Origin: Candidatus Nomurabacteria bacterium
Lineage (GTDB): Bacteria; Patescibacteriota; Minisyncoccia; Phycocordibacterales; CAIJYI01
Assembly (NCBI GenBank): GCA_943356445.1
Contig: CALREZ010000008.1
Span: 1 to 43,210 of the forward strand
Reading direction: 5' to 3'
DNA: 43,210 bases
Numbering within the stretch: position 1 is the stretch's first letter; each line of letters starts with the position of its first letter. The position numbers were made by a program, and so were the translations under genes. The notes below the pieces were generated by a model, which saw only the letters and a program-made list of their open reading frames with translations, did not search any database and was not told the DNA's origin. Positions 17,677 to 27,200 of this stretch are shown one piece after another.

Positions 17677-18501
17677 TTATTTAGTAGTCTTATCGGCAAG
17701 CTTCGCTAGCAAACTAATATATGCGATAAATTCCAGAGCCATCTCGGGATCATCTTTGATAATTTTATGCGCTCGCGGATTTCGCAAGCCGGCGACCGCA
17801 CCGGAAAACATCATCATAAATCCTTTTTGCTCGTTTAACCCGGCTTCATCGGAAAGCGGGTTGAATTTCAAAATCGGATTTTTTGTACTGAACACATACT
17901 CCATAAGAGCAGTACCATCTTTGTCATCGATTCCGCTATTCATGCGCACCAATGCGTTTAATGCTTTTACTGCATCTTCCACTGCATTAGAGTAATGTCC
18001 ATCACGAAACAGCGCACCTGAAGCGCGTTCTATTGCAGGATGTAATTCAAGCCCTTCATAGGCTTTAAGTGTTTTCCCTGTCGATGTCCTTCCAGCATCC
18101 CCGAGTTCTTCCAAAAAACCCTTTTTAATGGATTCAAGGTTAGCCTTTGATGCGGCGATTCCATTACGAAGACCTTCACGGACTTCATGGATTGGGGTCT
18201 CGTACATCATATTCATCGAGGCTGTATCTAAGCGAGTTACACCCCAGCGATACCGGTCATATTCGACCGTACCCGACCCAAATATAGAAACAAGAAGCGC
18301 GTCAAGTTCTTTTTCTAACGCATCAATTTTTGGATCCCGCCGATTCTCAATTAAATCGACGTTAAAGTTGTTAAGGTCAGAAATTCTTCTCTCTATTTTT
18401 GGGAGAGCTAATTCCATCTGTTGAAGAGATAAATTCGCGGATATTGGGGTATGAGGTTTTGCTTTTCCTGGCATAAAAATATGATGACGCGTCTCGGTCA
18501 C
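17677..18501 (-). CDS. TIGR02391 (Ymh)-like protein
   Basis: C-terminal LHPAIERASGALFRDGHYSNAVEDAVKALNALVR...GLRNPRAHK matches the remembered pattern of TIGR02391. Confidence 0.65.
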   Translation of the reverse strand: MTETRHHIFMPGKAKPHTPISANLSLQQMELALPKIERRISDLNNFNVDLIENRRDPKIDALEKELDALLVSIFGSGTVEYDRYRWGVTRLDTASMNMMYETPIHEVREGLRNGIAASKANLESIKKGFLEELGDAGRTSTGKTLKAYEGLELHPAIERASGALFRDGHYSNAVEDAVKALNALVRMNSGIDDKDGTALMEYVFSTKNPILKFNPLSDEAGLNEQKGFMMMFSGAVAGLRNPRAHKIIKDDPEMALEFIAYISLLAKLADKTTK

Positions 18502-18530
18502 CTGACTTAGTATATGACTGCTGCGGGACT
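18490..18530 (+). repeat. att-like direct repeat copy C overlapping the tRNA-Gln 3' end
   Basis: CGTCTCGGTCACCTGACTTAGTATATGACtGCTGCGGGACT. Confidence 0.85.
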
Positions 18531-18591
18531 TGGATTCGAACCAAGATGACGACTTTCAGAGAGTCGCATCCTACCATTAGATGATCCCGCA
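18521..18591 (-). tRNA. tRNA-Gln(CTG)
   Basis: Acceptor TGCGGGA/TCCCGCA, anticodon arm CGACT-CTCTGAA-AGTCG, T arm CTTGG-TTCGAAT-CCAAG; no encoded CCA. Confidence 0.92.
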
Positions 18592-18635
18592 ATGTGTTTT
18601 GATGATGTAAATCTAACTTTTTCTCGGCGAATTGT

Positions 18636-18881
18636 CTACTTTTTCCAACGGGGAGCGAAACGCATCATCCAGGTGAAAAATTTCGCTTTGTATTTGTTCA
18701 TTCCTTTCGCGACCATTTCTTGATACGAACGGTTCTGAAACTCTTTCAGGTCAGTACCTCCGTAGACAAGTTTTCCGTCTTTACAGCAATAACTGCAGTA
18801 CTTTTCCGACCCGCTTGTTCCGGGGTCTTTAGAAAGGGGCAAAAGGCAGCTTTCGCAATTTTTACGGTTTTTGTTCTCCAT
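18636..18881 (-). CDS. zinc-ribbon protein
   Basis: CESCLLPLSKDPGTSGSEKYCSYCCKDGKL; likely start MENKNRK inside the longer ORF. Confidence 0.7.
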   Translation of the reverse strand: MENKNRKNCESCLLPLSKDPGTSGSEKYCSYCCKDGKLVYGGTDLKEFQNRSYQEMVAKGMNKYKAKFFTWMMRFAPRWKK

Positions 18882-19113
18882 AATGTCATTAGAATAACAG
18901 ATTTTTGGGAAATTTCCAAGGGGAGGGTTGGGTGACAAGATTCAAGCAAAAACAGAGTTTGTTATGTTATGCAAACGTTTCGGTTCGGGGCACAACCCCG
19001 AACCGGCTACAAAAAAAAGACTTCCTCTGTGGATAAGTTATTTGATGTTTATAATAAATAGGAATATATTTATAGTAAATTACTAACATTTTAGTATAAG
19101 TATCTCTAAAAAT

Positions 19114-20565
19114 ATGACAAAAGAACCTATTGTTGCCCTCACCGGGCTTAAAAACTTCCTTGAGATTCCTTACGATGTCTTGGAAGAGATGAACCTCAAA
19201 GCTTCCGAAAGGGCGGGTACGGAAAGTCACGCGGTTCTTGAAAAAGAATATCGCGGTTATCTCGCCAAAGAAAAACGCATCAAAGCGGTTACGCTTTGTT
19301 TCTCGGATATTGAAGGGCGATTTCATATGCTGGATTATGACAAGCATTACTTTTTGGATTCGGCCGACAACCTTACCTTTGACGGTTCTTCTATCCGAGG
19401 TTTTTCCGTTCAGCAAGAGTCCGACCTCCGTCTCGGCGTTGACTGGTCAAGCATCCTCTGGCTTCCCTCCGATGTTTTCGGGCCCGGAAAAGTCATCTTT
19501 TTCGCGAATGTTTTAAACCGAGACAAGACTCCGTATGATTCAGATTTCAGAGGACAACTCATAGCATTCAGTCAGGAACTAAAAAAGAAACAAGGTCTTA
19601 CTGCCTACATAGCAGCGGAAGTAGAAGGGTTTCTCGTTGACGGAATAAACGCCGAACAGAATTTTCAAGAGGAAGAAGGTTTCAAACTTATCTCAACCGG
19701 CGGATATTTTCACTCTCTCCCTTTAGACCGTTTGAAGATTTTTATTGACGCCGCTGCTGAAGCGCAGAGAGCGATGGGATTCAGAAATGAAAAAGACCAC
19801 CCCGAGGTGGCGCCGTCTCAATTTGAACTCGCCTTCTCATATGCAGATGCGGTTAAAGCCTGCGATAGAATCCAGCTCTACAAATTGGTTTGCCGGCAGA
19901 TCGCGGCAAACCAAGGAATGACCGCGACTTTCCTTCCGAAACCGGTGGCGAATATCAACGGATCGGGAATGCATATCAATCTCTCGTTCACGAAAGGAGG
20001 AAAAAATGTCTTTTATAAAAAAGACGGGGATGACGGACTTTCTCCCCTTGCATGGGATTCCATTTCAAAACTTTTGAATCACGCGCCGGAACTTTCTCTC
20101 CTTCTGAATGCGAGCGTCAACGCCTACCGCCGTTTAGACCCGCACTTTGAAGCTCCGAATCAAATTAAAGTTTCTTCCATTGACCGAAGTTCCATGATCA
20201 GAATTCCGGCGGGAAATGAAAAATCCGCCCGCATTGAAATACGTTCCGTCGCTCCTGACGCCAACCCGTACATTACCGTCTACGCCATTCTCAAAACAGC
20301 AACGGAAGGAGAGCCGCTTTTGAAAGACGAAAGCAAACGCGACCGACTTCGCTATTTGCCGGGAAACATAAACGACGCTATCAAACTTTTCAAAGGCAGC
20401 GACTTCCTGAAAAAAACGCTCGGAGAAATATCTCACGAAAAGTTTATTTCTTACAAACAGGAAACCGCCGACAGAAGTCCGAAAGACCTTGGCTCAATCG
20501 TCAAAAAAAGCGAGGTAATCTATCACCACGAGATTACGAACCAGATGCTGTGGAATAAGTTTTAA
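19114..20565 (+). CDS. glnA: glutamine synthetase (type I-like)
   Basis: FDGSSIRGF, NGSGMHINLSF, NAYRRLDPHFEAP, RSSMIRIP. Confidence 0.9.
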   Translation: MTKEPIVALTGLKNFLEIPYDVLEEMNLKASERAGTESHAVLEKEYRGYLAKEKRIKAVTLCFSDIEGRFHMLDYDKHYFLDSADNLTFDGSSIRGFSVQQESDLRLGVDWSSILWLPSDVFGPGKVIFFANVLNRDKTPYDSDFRGQLIAFSQELKKKQGLTAYIAAEVEGFLVDGINAEQNFQEEEGFKLISTGGYFHSLPLDRLKIFIDAAAEAQRAMGFRNEKDHPEVAPSQFELAFSYADAVKACDRIQLYKLVCRQIAANQGMTATFLPKPVANINGSGMHINLSFTKGGKNVFYKKDGDDGLSPLAWDSISKLLNHAPELSLLLNASVNAYRRLDPHFEAPNQIKVSSIDRSSMIRIPAGNEKSARIEIRSVAPDANPYITVYAILKTATEGEPLLKDESKRDRLRYLPGNINDAIKLFKGSDFLKKTLGEISHEKFISYKQETADRSPKDLGSIVKKSEVIYHHEITNQMLWNKF

Positions 20566-20584
20566 AAAAACAGAGTGAAATAGC

Positions 20585-20650
20585 CCCAAGGACAGTCCTT
20601 CCTCCGTCACTTCGCTTCGCTGCGTTCCTCCTTTAAGGACTGCCCTTGCA
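20585..20650. repeat. stem-loop element with conserved loop (copy 1)
   Basis: CAAGGACAGTCCTT / AAGGACTGCCCTTG stem around CGTCACTTCGCTTCGCTGCGTTCCTCCTT. Confidence 0.75.
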
Positions 20651-20684
20651 ATACAAAAATGCCCAACGGGGGCATTTTTTAGTT

Positions 20685-20960
20685 TTATTCGGTTTCTACG
20701 GGAACCTCCTTGCTGAAATCGTAGGAAGGGAGCCAGTCCATGAGGCGTTTGCGGTGTTTGTCTATAGACCACTTTTTGCCTTCGGCGAAGAGGCCCGGAT
20801 AGGCTTTTCTAAAGGCTTCCAAAGACTCTCTCGTCGCATGGGGATAACTCGGGGGGATGTTCTTATTGTAGTACTCCATGAAGACAGAAATAGTCGTAAA
20901 AGTCTCGTTAAATTCGGCATTTATGTTCCTTTTCCCTTTCATAACCCAACAATACCACAA
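20685..20960 (-). CDS. small hypothetical protein
   Basis: 91-aa ORF between glnA and the next gene; start could be internal (MKGKRNINAEFNETF). Confidence 0.6.
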   Translation of the reverse strand: MWYCWVMKGKRNINAEFNETFTTISVFMEYYNKNIPPSYPHATRESLEAFRKAYPGLFAEGKKWSIDKHRKRLMDWLPSYDFSKEVPVETE

Positions 20961-20994
20961 ATCTTATTTTTCCGCAAGTGTTTCCCTGAAACCT

Positions 20995-22098
20995 CTATTT
21001 TCTGTCCATTTCAATGATTTCTTTGATCTCCGCCCTGGTAGAAATGATCAATTGACGGATATCGTGAACAAATTTCGCCTCCCTCCCTGAAGGATCTGAC
21101 TCGGCTTTATCCAGCACTTTTGCCAGTCGTTTGAAGGACGAATTTTCATCCGGATTCTCGGTGTTAAGCGTCCAGAGTTCCGACGGACTCGTCAGCTCTT
21201 CCTCCTCAAAACGAGCCTCGCATTTTCCGGCGAATACCCGCCAAATTTTTGAGAGCTGTTTTCCTATCCAATCATCTTTCTTTTGTTCCTGATAAGCGCG
21301 CAAGGCTGAAGCGAGATAGTAAGCGCTGTGAAGATACCGATCCAAGCCAAAAAGGCTTCGGAGAACGAGAGTGCGGTGTTCCACTGCGGTGGTTGTTTCT
21401 CCCTCCATCGGCTGAGCGAGCCGATTCTTTCCTCTTTCGCGAATACCAGACGGCAAATCATGAGAAGTCCAGTTTGAATCCGGGTCGGTGTAAGGCGCCA
21501 TGAGTCTTTCTCCTGTCGTCGCCCAACCGGTTGCTTCAAGGACTCTCGCGAGGACATTCGCGCCGTCATCATTTTTAGAGGAAAACGAAATTCCGCCGAT
21601 GGTAACGTGGAGCGGGAATTTTTGATACTCCGGGTTGATAAGTCCCATGCCGATAAGCGCCTGCGCCTCTCGTGCAAGGGTCTCCGGATTATGCGCGGGT
21701 ATCTGCGCGAATTCCCAGAACTGATCTTCTCCGCGGGGAATACCGATCTTTTCAGTCTCCCGGTATTTTTCTTTCAACTCAAAAAGGTATTTTTTCTTTT
21801 GCCCGCGGTTCATTTCTTTGGTTTCTTCGCCGAGCACCGATTCCTCCGGCAATTCCACTTCAATCCCCATAGTTACCCCGTGCGGAGACGGATGTGATTC
21901 GCGGTATTCCAAAAGAGGCCGAAGCGGATTTCCGTTGTTTCCCGCCATCCAAAGGTCTTTGATTATCTGAAGCCGAGCAACCGCGTCAAGAATTTTCCCC
22001 GGATCTTGGTATTCTTTATAAAATTCCATGTCATCATACCTCTCTTGATGAGGGTCGCTTTCATTTCTTTGCGGTGAAAATTGTTCTCGTGGGTTCAT
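20995..22098 (-). CDS. hypothetical protein, possible amidoligase / glutamate-cysteine-ligase-like fold
   Basis: MGIEVELP, EFAQIPAHNPETLAREAQAL, LHVTIGG, VEHRTLV resemble the GxExE and HxH pattern; weak. Confidence 0.5.
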   Translation of the reverse strand: MNPREQFSPQRNESDPHQERYDDMEFYKEYQDPGKILDAVARLQIIKDLWMAGNNGNPLRPLLEYRESHPSPHGVTMGIEVELPEESVLGEETKEMNRGQKKKYLFELKEKYRETEKIGIPRGEDQFWEFAQIPAHNPETLAREAQALIGMGLINPEYQKFPLHVTIGGISFSSKNDDGANVLARVLEATGWATTGERLMAPYTDPDSNWTSHDLPSGIRERGKNRLAQPMEGETTTAVEHRTLVLRSLFGLDRYLHSAYYLASALRAYQEQKKDDWIGKQLSKIWRVFAGKCEARFEEEELTSPSELWTLNTENPDENSSFKRLAKVLDKAESDPSGREAKFVHDIRQLIISTRAEIKEIIEMDRK

Positions 22099-22124
22099 AG
22101 ATTTTTTTAATAATGTATTATGGC

Positions 22125-22216
22125 AAGAAACCGCTGCCCAAGGTCTCTCCTTTCCCCGTCACTTCGCTTCGCTGCGTTCCTCCTTAAGGAAAGACCTTCG
22201 TCCGCGGTTTCTTCTC
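22125..22216. repeat. stem-loop element with conserved loop (copy 2), longer nested stem
   Basis: AAGAAACCGC...AAGGTCTCTCCTT - CGTCACTTCGCTTCGCTGCGTTCCTCCTT - AAGGAAAGACCTT...GCGGTTTCTT. Confidence 0.75.
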
Positions 22217-22233
22217 TTGAGAGAGAATGTATT

Positions 22234-23910
22234 TTATTTTTTTCTCTGAGACAAAGCAACGCGCACGAATTCCACGAACAGCGGGTGCGGGTCAAGCGGA
22301 CGGGCGATAAGTTCCGGGTGAAATTGCGTACCGAGGAAGAACGGATGCTTGCTTTCGGGGAGTTCGGCGATTTCCATCAATATGCCATCGGGAGAAGTAG
22401 CAGAAAAAACGAGTCCGCCTTTTTCCAATCGTTCGATATATTCAGGGTTCACTTCATAGCGATGACGGTGTCTTTCGGAAATTTCTTTTTTACTGCCGTA
22501 GGCTTTCCCTGCAACCGTTCCTTTTTTCAGAATAGCGGGATACGCGCCGAGTCTCATGCTCCCGCCGTAGTTCTCTTCTTTCATCTTCTTCTTCTGATCG
22601 GGCATGATATCAATGACCAAATGAGGAGAGTTCGGATCTATTTCCGCCGTATTAGCAACGTCAAAACCGAGAACGTTCCGGGCGAATTCTATCACCAAAA
22701 GCTGCATGCCGTAGCACAGACCGAAATACGGAATTTTGTGTTCGCGCGCGTATTGTATAACACTCAGCTTCCCTTCTATTCCGCGAGAACCAAAACCTCC
22801 CGGAACAAGTATCCCGTCATAATTTGAGAGAGTGCGAAGATTGGTTTTTGCCTCATCGCCTTCAAACTCTTCGGAAGAAAGCCAGGTTAAAATCGGTTTC
22901 GCGCCATTGACATAAGCGGCATATTTAATGGCCTCTATAACGGAAATGTAAGCATCGGACAAAACAAAATCTCCCGTACTGAAATACTTCCCCACCACGG
23001 CAATGTTCACTTCTTTTTTGGTATTCTTGGTTATCGCAACGAATTTTCTCCACTCTTTCAAAGAGGAATCTTTTTTCGGTTTCAATTTCAAAGAGGCAAG
23101 AAGTTTGTCCGATAGTTTATCTTTCTCAAAGTTTATAGGAACATCATAGATGCTTTCCACGTCGGGGGCGGAAATGACATTCTCGGGACGCATATTGCAG
23201 AAGAGGGCAATCTTTTCTTTTCGCACCTGATCAAGCGGTTCACTGGAACGCGCAATAATAACATTCGGCTGGACGCCGTTTGAGTTGAGCGCGCGAACCG
23301 CATGTTGAGTCGGTTTCGTTTTCATTTCTCCGAGTTTTGACGGCACGGGAAGATACGAAACCATCACGCAAGAAACATCGTCGGGATTTTGAAGTTCCAT
23401 CATACGAGCGGCTTCCACAAAAAGAATGTTCTCGTATTCGCCGACCGTCCCGCCGACCTCAATGATGGCAATATCCGCATCGGCTTTTTCCGCGGCGAGT
23501 TTAATGCGAGAAATAACTTCAAGAGGAATATGAGGAACGACCTGAACGCATTTGCCTTTGTATTTTAAATTTCTTTCTTTTTCTATAACAGAAAGATACA
23601 CGCGTCCGGTGGTCATGTAGTTGTCGGACGGAATGGAAACATTCAAAAACCGTTCGTAGTTTCCCATATCTTGATCGGTTTCAAAACCATCGTTCAAAAC
23701 AAACACTTCTCCGTGCTCGGTGGGGTTCATCGTGCCCGCGTCAACGTTCACATATGGATCAATCTTTATGGAAGTTACCTTGAATCCGCGATCCTGCAAA
23801 ATAACACCGATGGACGATGCCGTAATGCCCTTCCCCACTCCCGACATTACGCCCCCCACGACAAAAATATATTTTCTTCGTTTGACCGCTGTTTTTTTCT
23901 TTGTTGCCAT
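22234..23910 (-). CDS. pyrG: CTP synthase
   Basis: KYIFVVGGVMSGVGKGITASSIG; glutaminase domain GLCYGMQLLVIEFARNV. Confidence 0.98.
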   Translation of the reverse strand: MATKKKTAVKRRKYIFVVGGVMSGVGKGITASSIGVILQDRGFKVTSIKIDPYVNVDAGTMNPTEHGEVFVLNDGFETDQDMGNYERFLNVSIPSDNYMTTGRVYLSVIEKERNLKYKGKCVQVVPHIPLEVISRIKLAAEKADADIAIIEVGGTVGEYENILFVEAARMMELQNPDDVSCVMVSYLPVPSKLGEMKTKPTQHAVRALNSNGVQPNVIIARSSEPLDQVRKEKIALFCNMRPENVISAPDVESIYDVPINFEKDKLSDKLLASLKLKPKKDSSLKEWRKFVAITKNTKKEVNIAVVGKYFSTGDFVLSDAYISVIEAIKYAAYVNGAKPILTWLSSEEFEGDEAKTNLRTLSNYDGILVPGGFGSRGIEGKLSVIQYAREHKIPYFGLCYGMQLLVIEFARNVLGFDVANTAEIDPNSPHLVIDIMPDQKKKMKEENYGGSMRLGAYPAILKKGTVAGKAYGSKKEISERHRHRYEVNPEYIERLEKGGLVFSATSPDGILMEIAELPESKHPFFLGTQFHPELIARPLDPHPLFVEFVRVALSQRKK

Positions 23911-24033
23911 ATGTATTATATTTTATTCTCCCCCAGTATACTCTTTTTCAAAAGGTCTGACGAGTTGTTGACTTTTTCAACAATATATACCATTATGTTT
24001 ACTGGATGGTTCCTTTCACCAACGGAGGTGTCT

Positions 24034-24189
24034 ATGCCAACGACAGCGCAAAACAAAACAGCCCTTCCGCCATGGCCCTATCAAACGATGGAAAAATGGC
24101 GAAATGCGAGAAAAGAGGAAGAAAGACCGAGAAGCTCAAAACCTTTCTATCCTGATTTCAACAACGACGTATTTGCCGGAGTGCTCTAA
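24034..24189 (+). CDS. small hypothetical protein (51 aa)
   Basis: ACGGAGGTGTCT RBS before ATG at 24034; terminator follows. Confidence 0.55.
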   Translation: MPTTAQNKTALPPWPYQTMEKWRNARKEEERPRSSKPFYPDFNNDVFAGVL

Positions 24190-24196
24190 CTCCCGC

Positions 24197-24228
24197 AAAA
24201 AGTCCCCGACACGTTCGGGGACTTTTTT
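24197..24228 (+). terminator. terminator
   Basis: AAAAAGTCCCCGA-cacgt-TCGGGGACTTTTTT. Confidence 0.85.
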
Positions 24229-24239
24229 ATTGTTTCATT

Positions 24240-27200
24240 TTATTCCGCTGGAGCAACCTCGGGGGCCGGTGCAGGAGCTTCGGGAGCAGCCGGTTCCTGT
24301 ATAGGCGGAACCACTACCGGATCGGGTGCCGGTGTCACCTCCTCTATTGGAGGGGCAACAGGGGCTTCCGGGGCTGGTGCCGGCGTTGGGTCCGGTGTCG
24401 GTGTCGGCGCGGGAGCAGGTTGTGACGGGGTGCCATGACCGACTGCCGGATTCTGATTTTGCTCAAGGAGTTCAACTTTTCGTTCCAGTTCTCTTATGCG
24501 ATCATCCTGACTCTTGTTCCAATCAGACAACTCCACAATCTTCAACCAAATGTTTTCCACTGACTCCAGTATCTGATTCATACGAACAGAAAGAGACATG
24601 GCACCCGAGTTTCTTGCCGTAGCCCACGGAAGATGTTTGTTCTCATCTATGTAGGTTTGTATTTCGTCTATGGAGAGGTGCTTGTAGAGCGGATCATCAA
24701 AGACATAGTCCGGAGCGTTGAGAGTGGCTCCTTCGTCAATAAAGGAAATGGCGTAAACGGAACCTTCAACGGTGAGTTTCTGACTTGGGCTCGTGGTTCC
24801 GATACCAATGTTACCGCTGGCGAGGGTTGTGCCCGTTCCGTCTAAATTCGTACCAAAGATAAGATTGCCGATGTTGAGACCGCGGGTCATGTCGGTGGAG
24901 GTGGCTCCGATGTCGTAGCCGATGATGATGTTGTTGGAGCCCGTGGTAAGAGCAGTTATTCCTGAATTTCCGGCGTTGTATCCAATGAGAATGTTGTTTG
25001 CTCCGGTCGTTACGTTAGATCCAGAATACGCGCCAACCATCGTATTGTTATCAGAACCGGTCGCCGCACTTTCACCTGCTCCATAACCGACGTACACCCC
25101 GCGCTCGTTGGAATACAAAGCGGAACCTTTTGCTGCGACAGCTCCAATCGCGACCGTTGAAGAAGCGGAGGCGTTATAATAGAGAGCGTTATCTCCCATG
25201 ACAGTATTCCAACTACCCGTAATGTTTGAATAGAGAGACTGGAATCCTGACACTACATTACGCGAACCATCTATGTTGGAGTAGAGCGATTGGTTTCCGT
25301 AAGCAACATTACTCTCTCCGTCGGTAGACAAATACATGGATTGATATCCGGTAGCAACGTTGTCGGAACCTCCGACGTTGGAATAAAGCGACTGAAAACC
25401 GCTTGCCACGTTGTTTCCTCCGTCTGTATTGGAATACAGAGCCTGATATCCATTCGCGACATTATCAATTCCTTCCGTATTAAGATAAAGAGATTGGTAG
25501 CCCGTTGCGGTGTTTTCAGCTCCAGTAGTATTGGTGTAAAGAGCGCTTGAGCCAACTCCAACGTTACCCGTACCCTCCGTGTTGAAATAGAGAACGCTTC
25601 CTCCAATCGCGATATTGCTCCAACCTGTTTCATTAGAATAGAGAGCCTCGCTGCCAAGCGCTACGTTTCCGCTTCCGGTCGTATTGGTGTAGAGAGCGCT
25701 GTCTCCTATAGAAATGTTAACTTCTCCTTCCGTGTTGGAATAAAGAGACTGATTCCCCATCGCGATATTCTCAGAACCGGTAGTGTTGTAATAAAGCGCT
25801 TCCTTTCCAACAGCAACATTGAGAGATCCTTCGGTGTTGGAATAAAGAGCATACGAACCGACTGCTGTGTTGTCGTTTGCGATAGTGCTGGAGTAGAGAG
25901 AGTACGAACCGATTGCCGTGTTGTTGCCACCTTCGGTATTAGAGTACAAAGCTTCAAACCCATCGGCGACGTTTTCGCTGCCGAGAGTGTTGGCATAGAG
26001 TGCTTCCATGCCGTTCGCGACATTGCTTTCTCCTTCGGTGTTAGAGTAAAGAGACCAGTATCCATTCGCGACATTGAAAGATCCCGTCTCGTTATAATAA
26101 AGGGAGCCATTTCCCGAAGCAACGTTTTGTTGGCCTTCGGTGTTGGTATAAAGAGAGTCTTCTCCGATGGCGATATTTTCAGAACCGGTAGTGTTGAAGT
26201 AGAGTGCGGCGCTGCCGATTGCGACGTTCGCGCTGCCTTCAGTATTAGAGAAGAGAGCAGAGGAACCATTCGCGACGTTAGCTTCTCCTATGGTATTTGC
26301 AACGAGCGCATTTGTTCCCACTGCGACGTTGTCATTTCCTGTCTCGTTAGTAGCAAGAGCTCCATACCCTACCGCAATGTTGTGAATACCTTCAGTGTTG
26401 GAAAGCAAAGATTGATCGCCGAGCGATACGTTTTCATATCCGGTTGTGTTGGCATACAACGACTGGAATCCGACAGCGACGTTGCTGTATCCTTCGGTGT
26501 TTGCCCAAAGTGATTGAGAACCAACCGCGGTATTCTCGTAGGCTCCGGTATCTCCGTTGATATCACCGATATTTGAATAAAGTGCTTGGTATCCGACGGC
26601 GACGTTGTCGCTTCCTCCTTCGTTAGAGAAAAGCGCTCCGGACCCGTTCGCCACGTTTTGAGCGCCGTCAACATTGGTGTAGAGAGAATCATATCCTGTT
26701 GCGGTATTATCGGAACCTTCAGTGTTGTAATAAAGAGAAAATGCCCCGTTGGAAGTATTGCTTTCTCCGAGAGTGTTGGAATAAAGGGCTTGAGAGCCGA
26801 TGGAGGTATTGCCCGTTCCGCTCGTATTGGAATAAAGAGAATCGTATCCGATAGCGGTGTTTTCTCCTCCATCAACATTAGAGTAAAGAGCTTCGTATCC
26901 GACCGCGACAAGATTGAGTCCATCGGTATTGGAATAAAGAGCGCTGGTTCCAACGGCAACAAGGTTGGAACTCTCGGTATTTGAATAAAGAGCATCCCAA
27001 CCGCTTGCGACGTTGCCGCTTCCCATCGTATTGGAATACAGAGCCTCATAACCATTCGCGACGTTTTCAGAACCTTCAGTATTAGAGAAAAGCGTTAATG
27101 CGCCATTAGAGGCATTATTCGTACCGAGAGTGTTGGAATAAAGAGCTTGCGCTCCGTTTGCAACATTGTTTTCACCTAAAGTATTACTGTACAGAGCACG

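Larger units (their letters stand above)
458..18530. mobile_element. putative integrated genomic island at the 3' end of tRNA-Gln, with internal repeat copy at 1758
   Basis: 41-bp direct repeat (one mismatch) at 458-498 and 18490-18530, the latter overlapping the tRNA-Gln 3' end; serine recombinase, R-M, defence-like and phage-like genes between. Confidence 0.7.

Noticed and set aside
22120-22827. 235-aa plus-strand ORF
   Set aside because: Antisense to pyrG and running through the hairpin element; no domain recognised.
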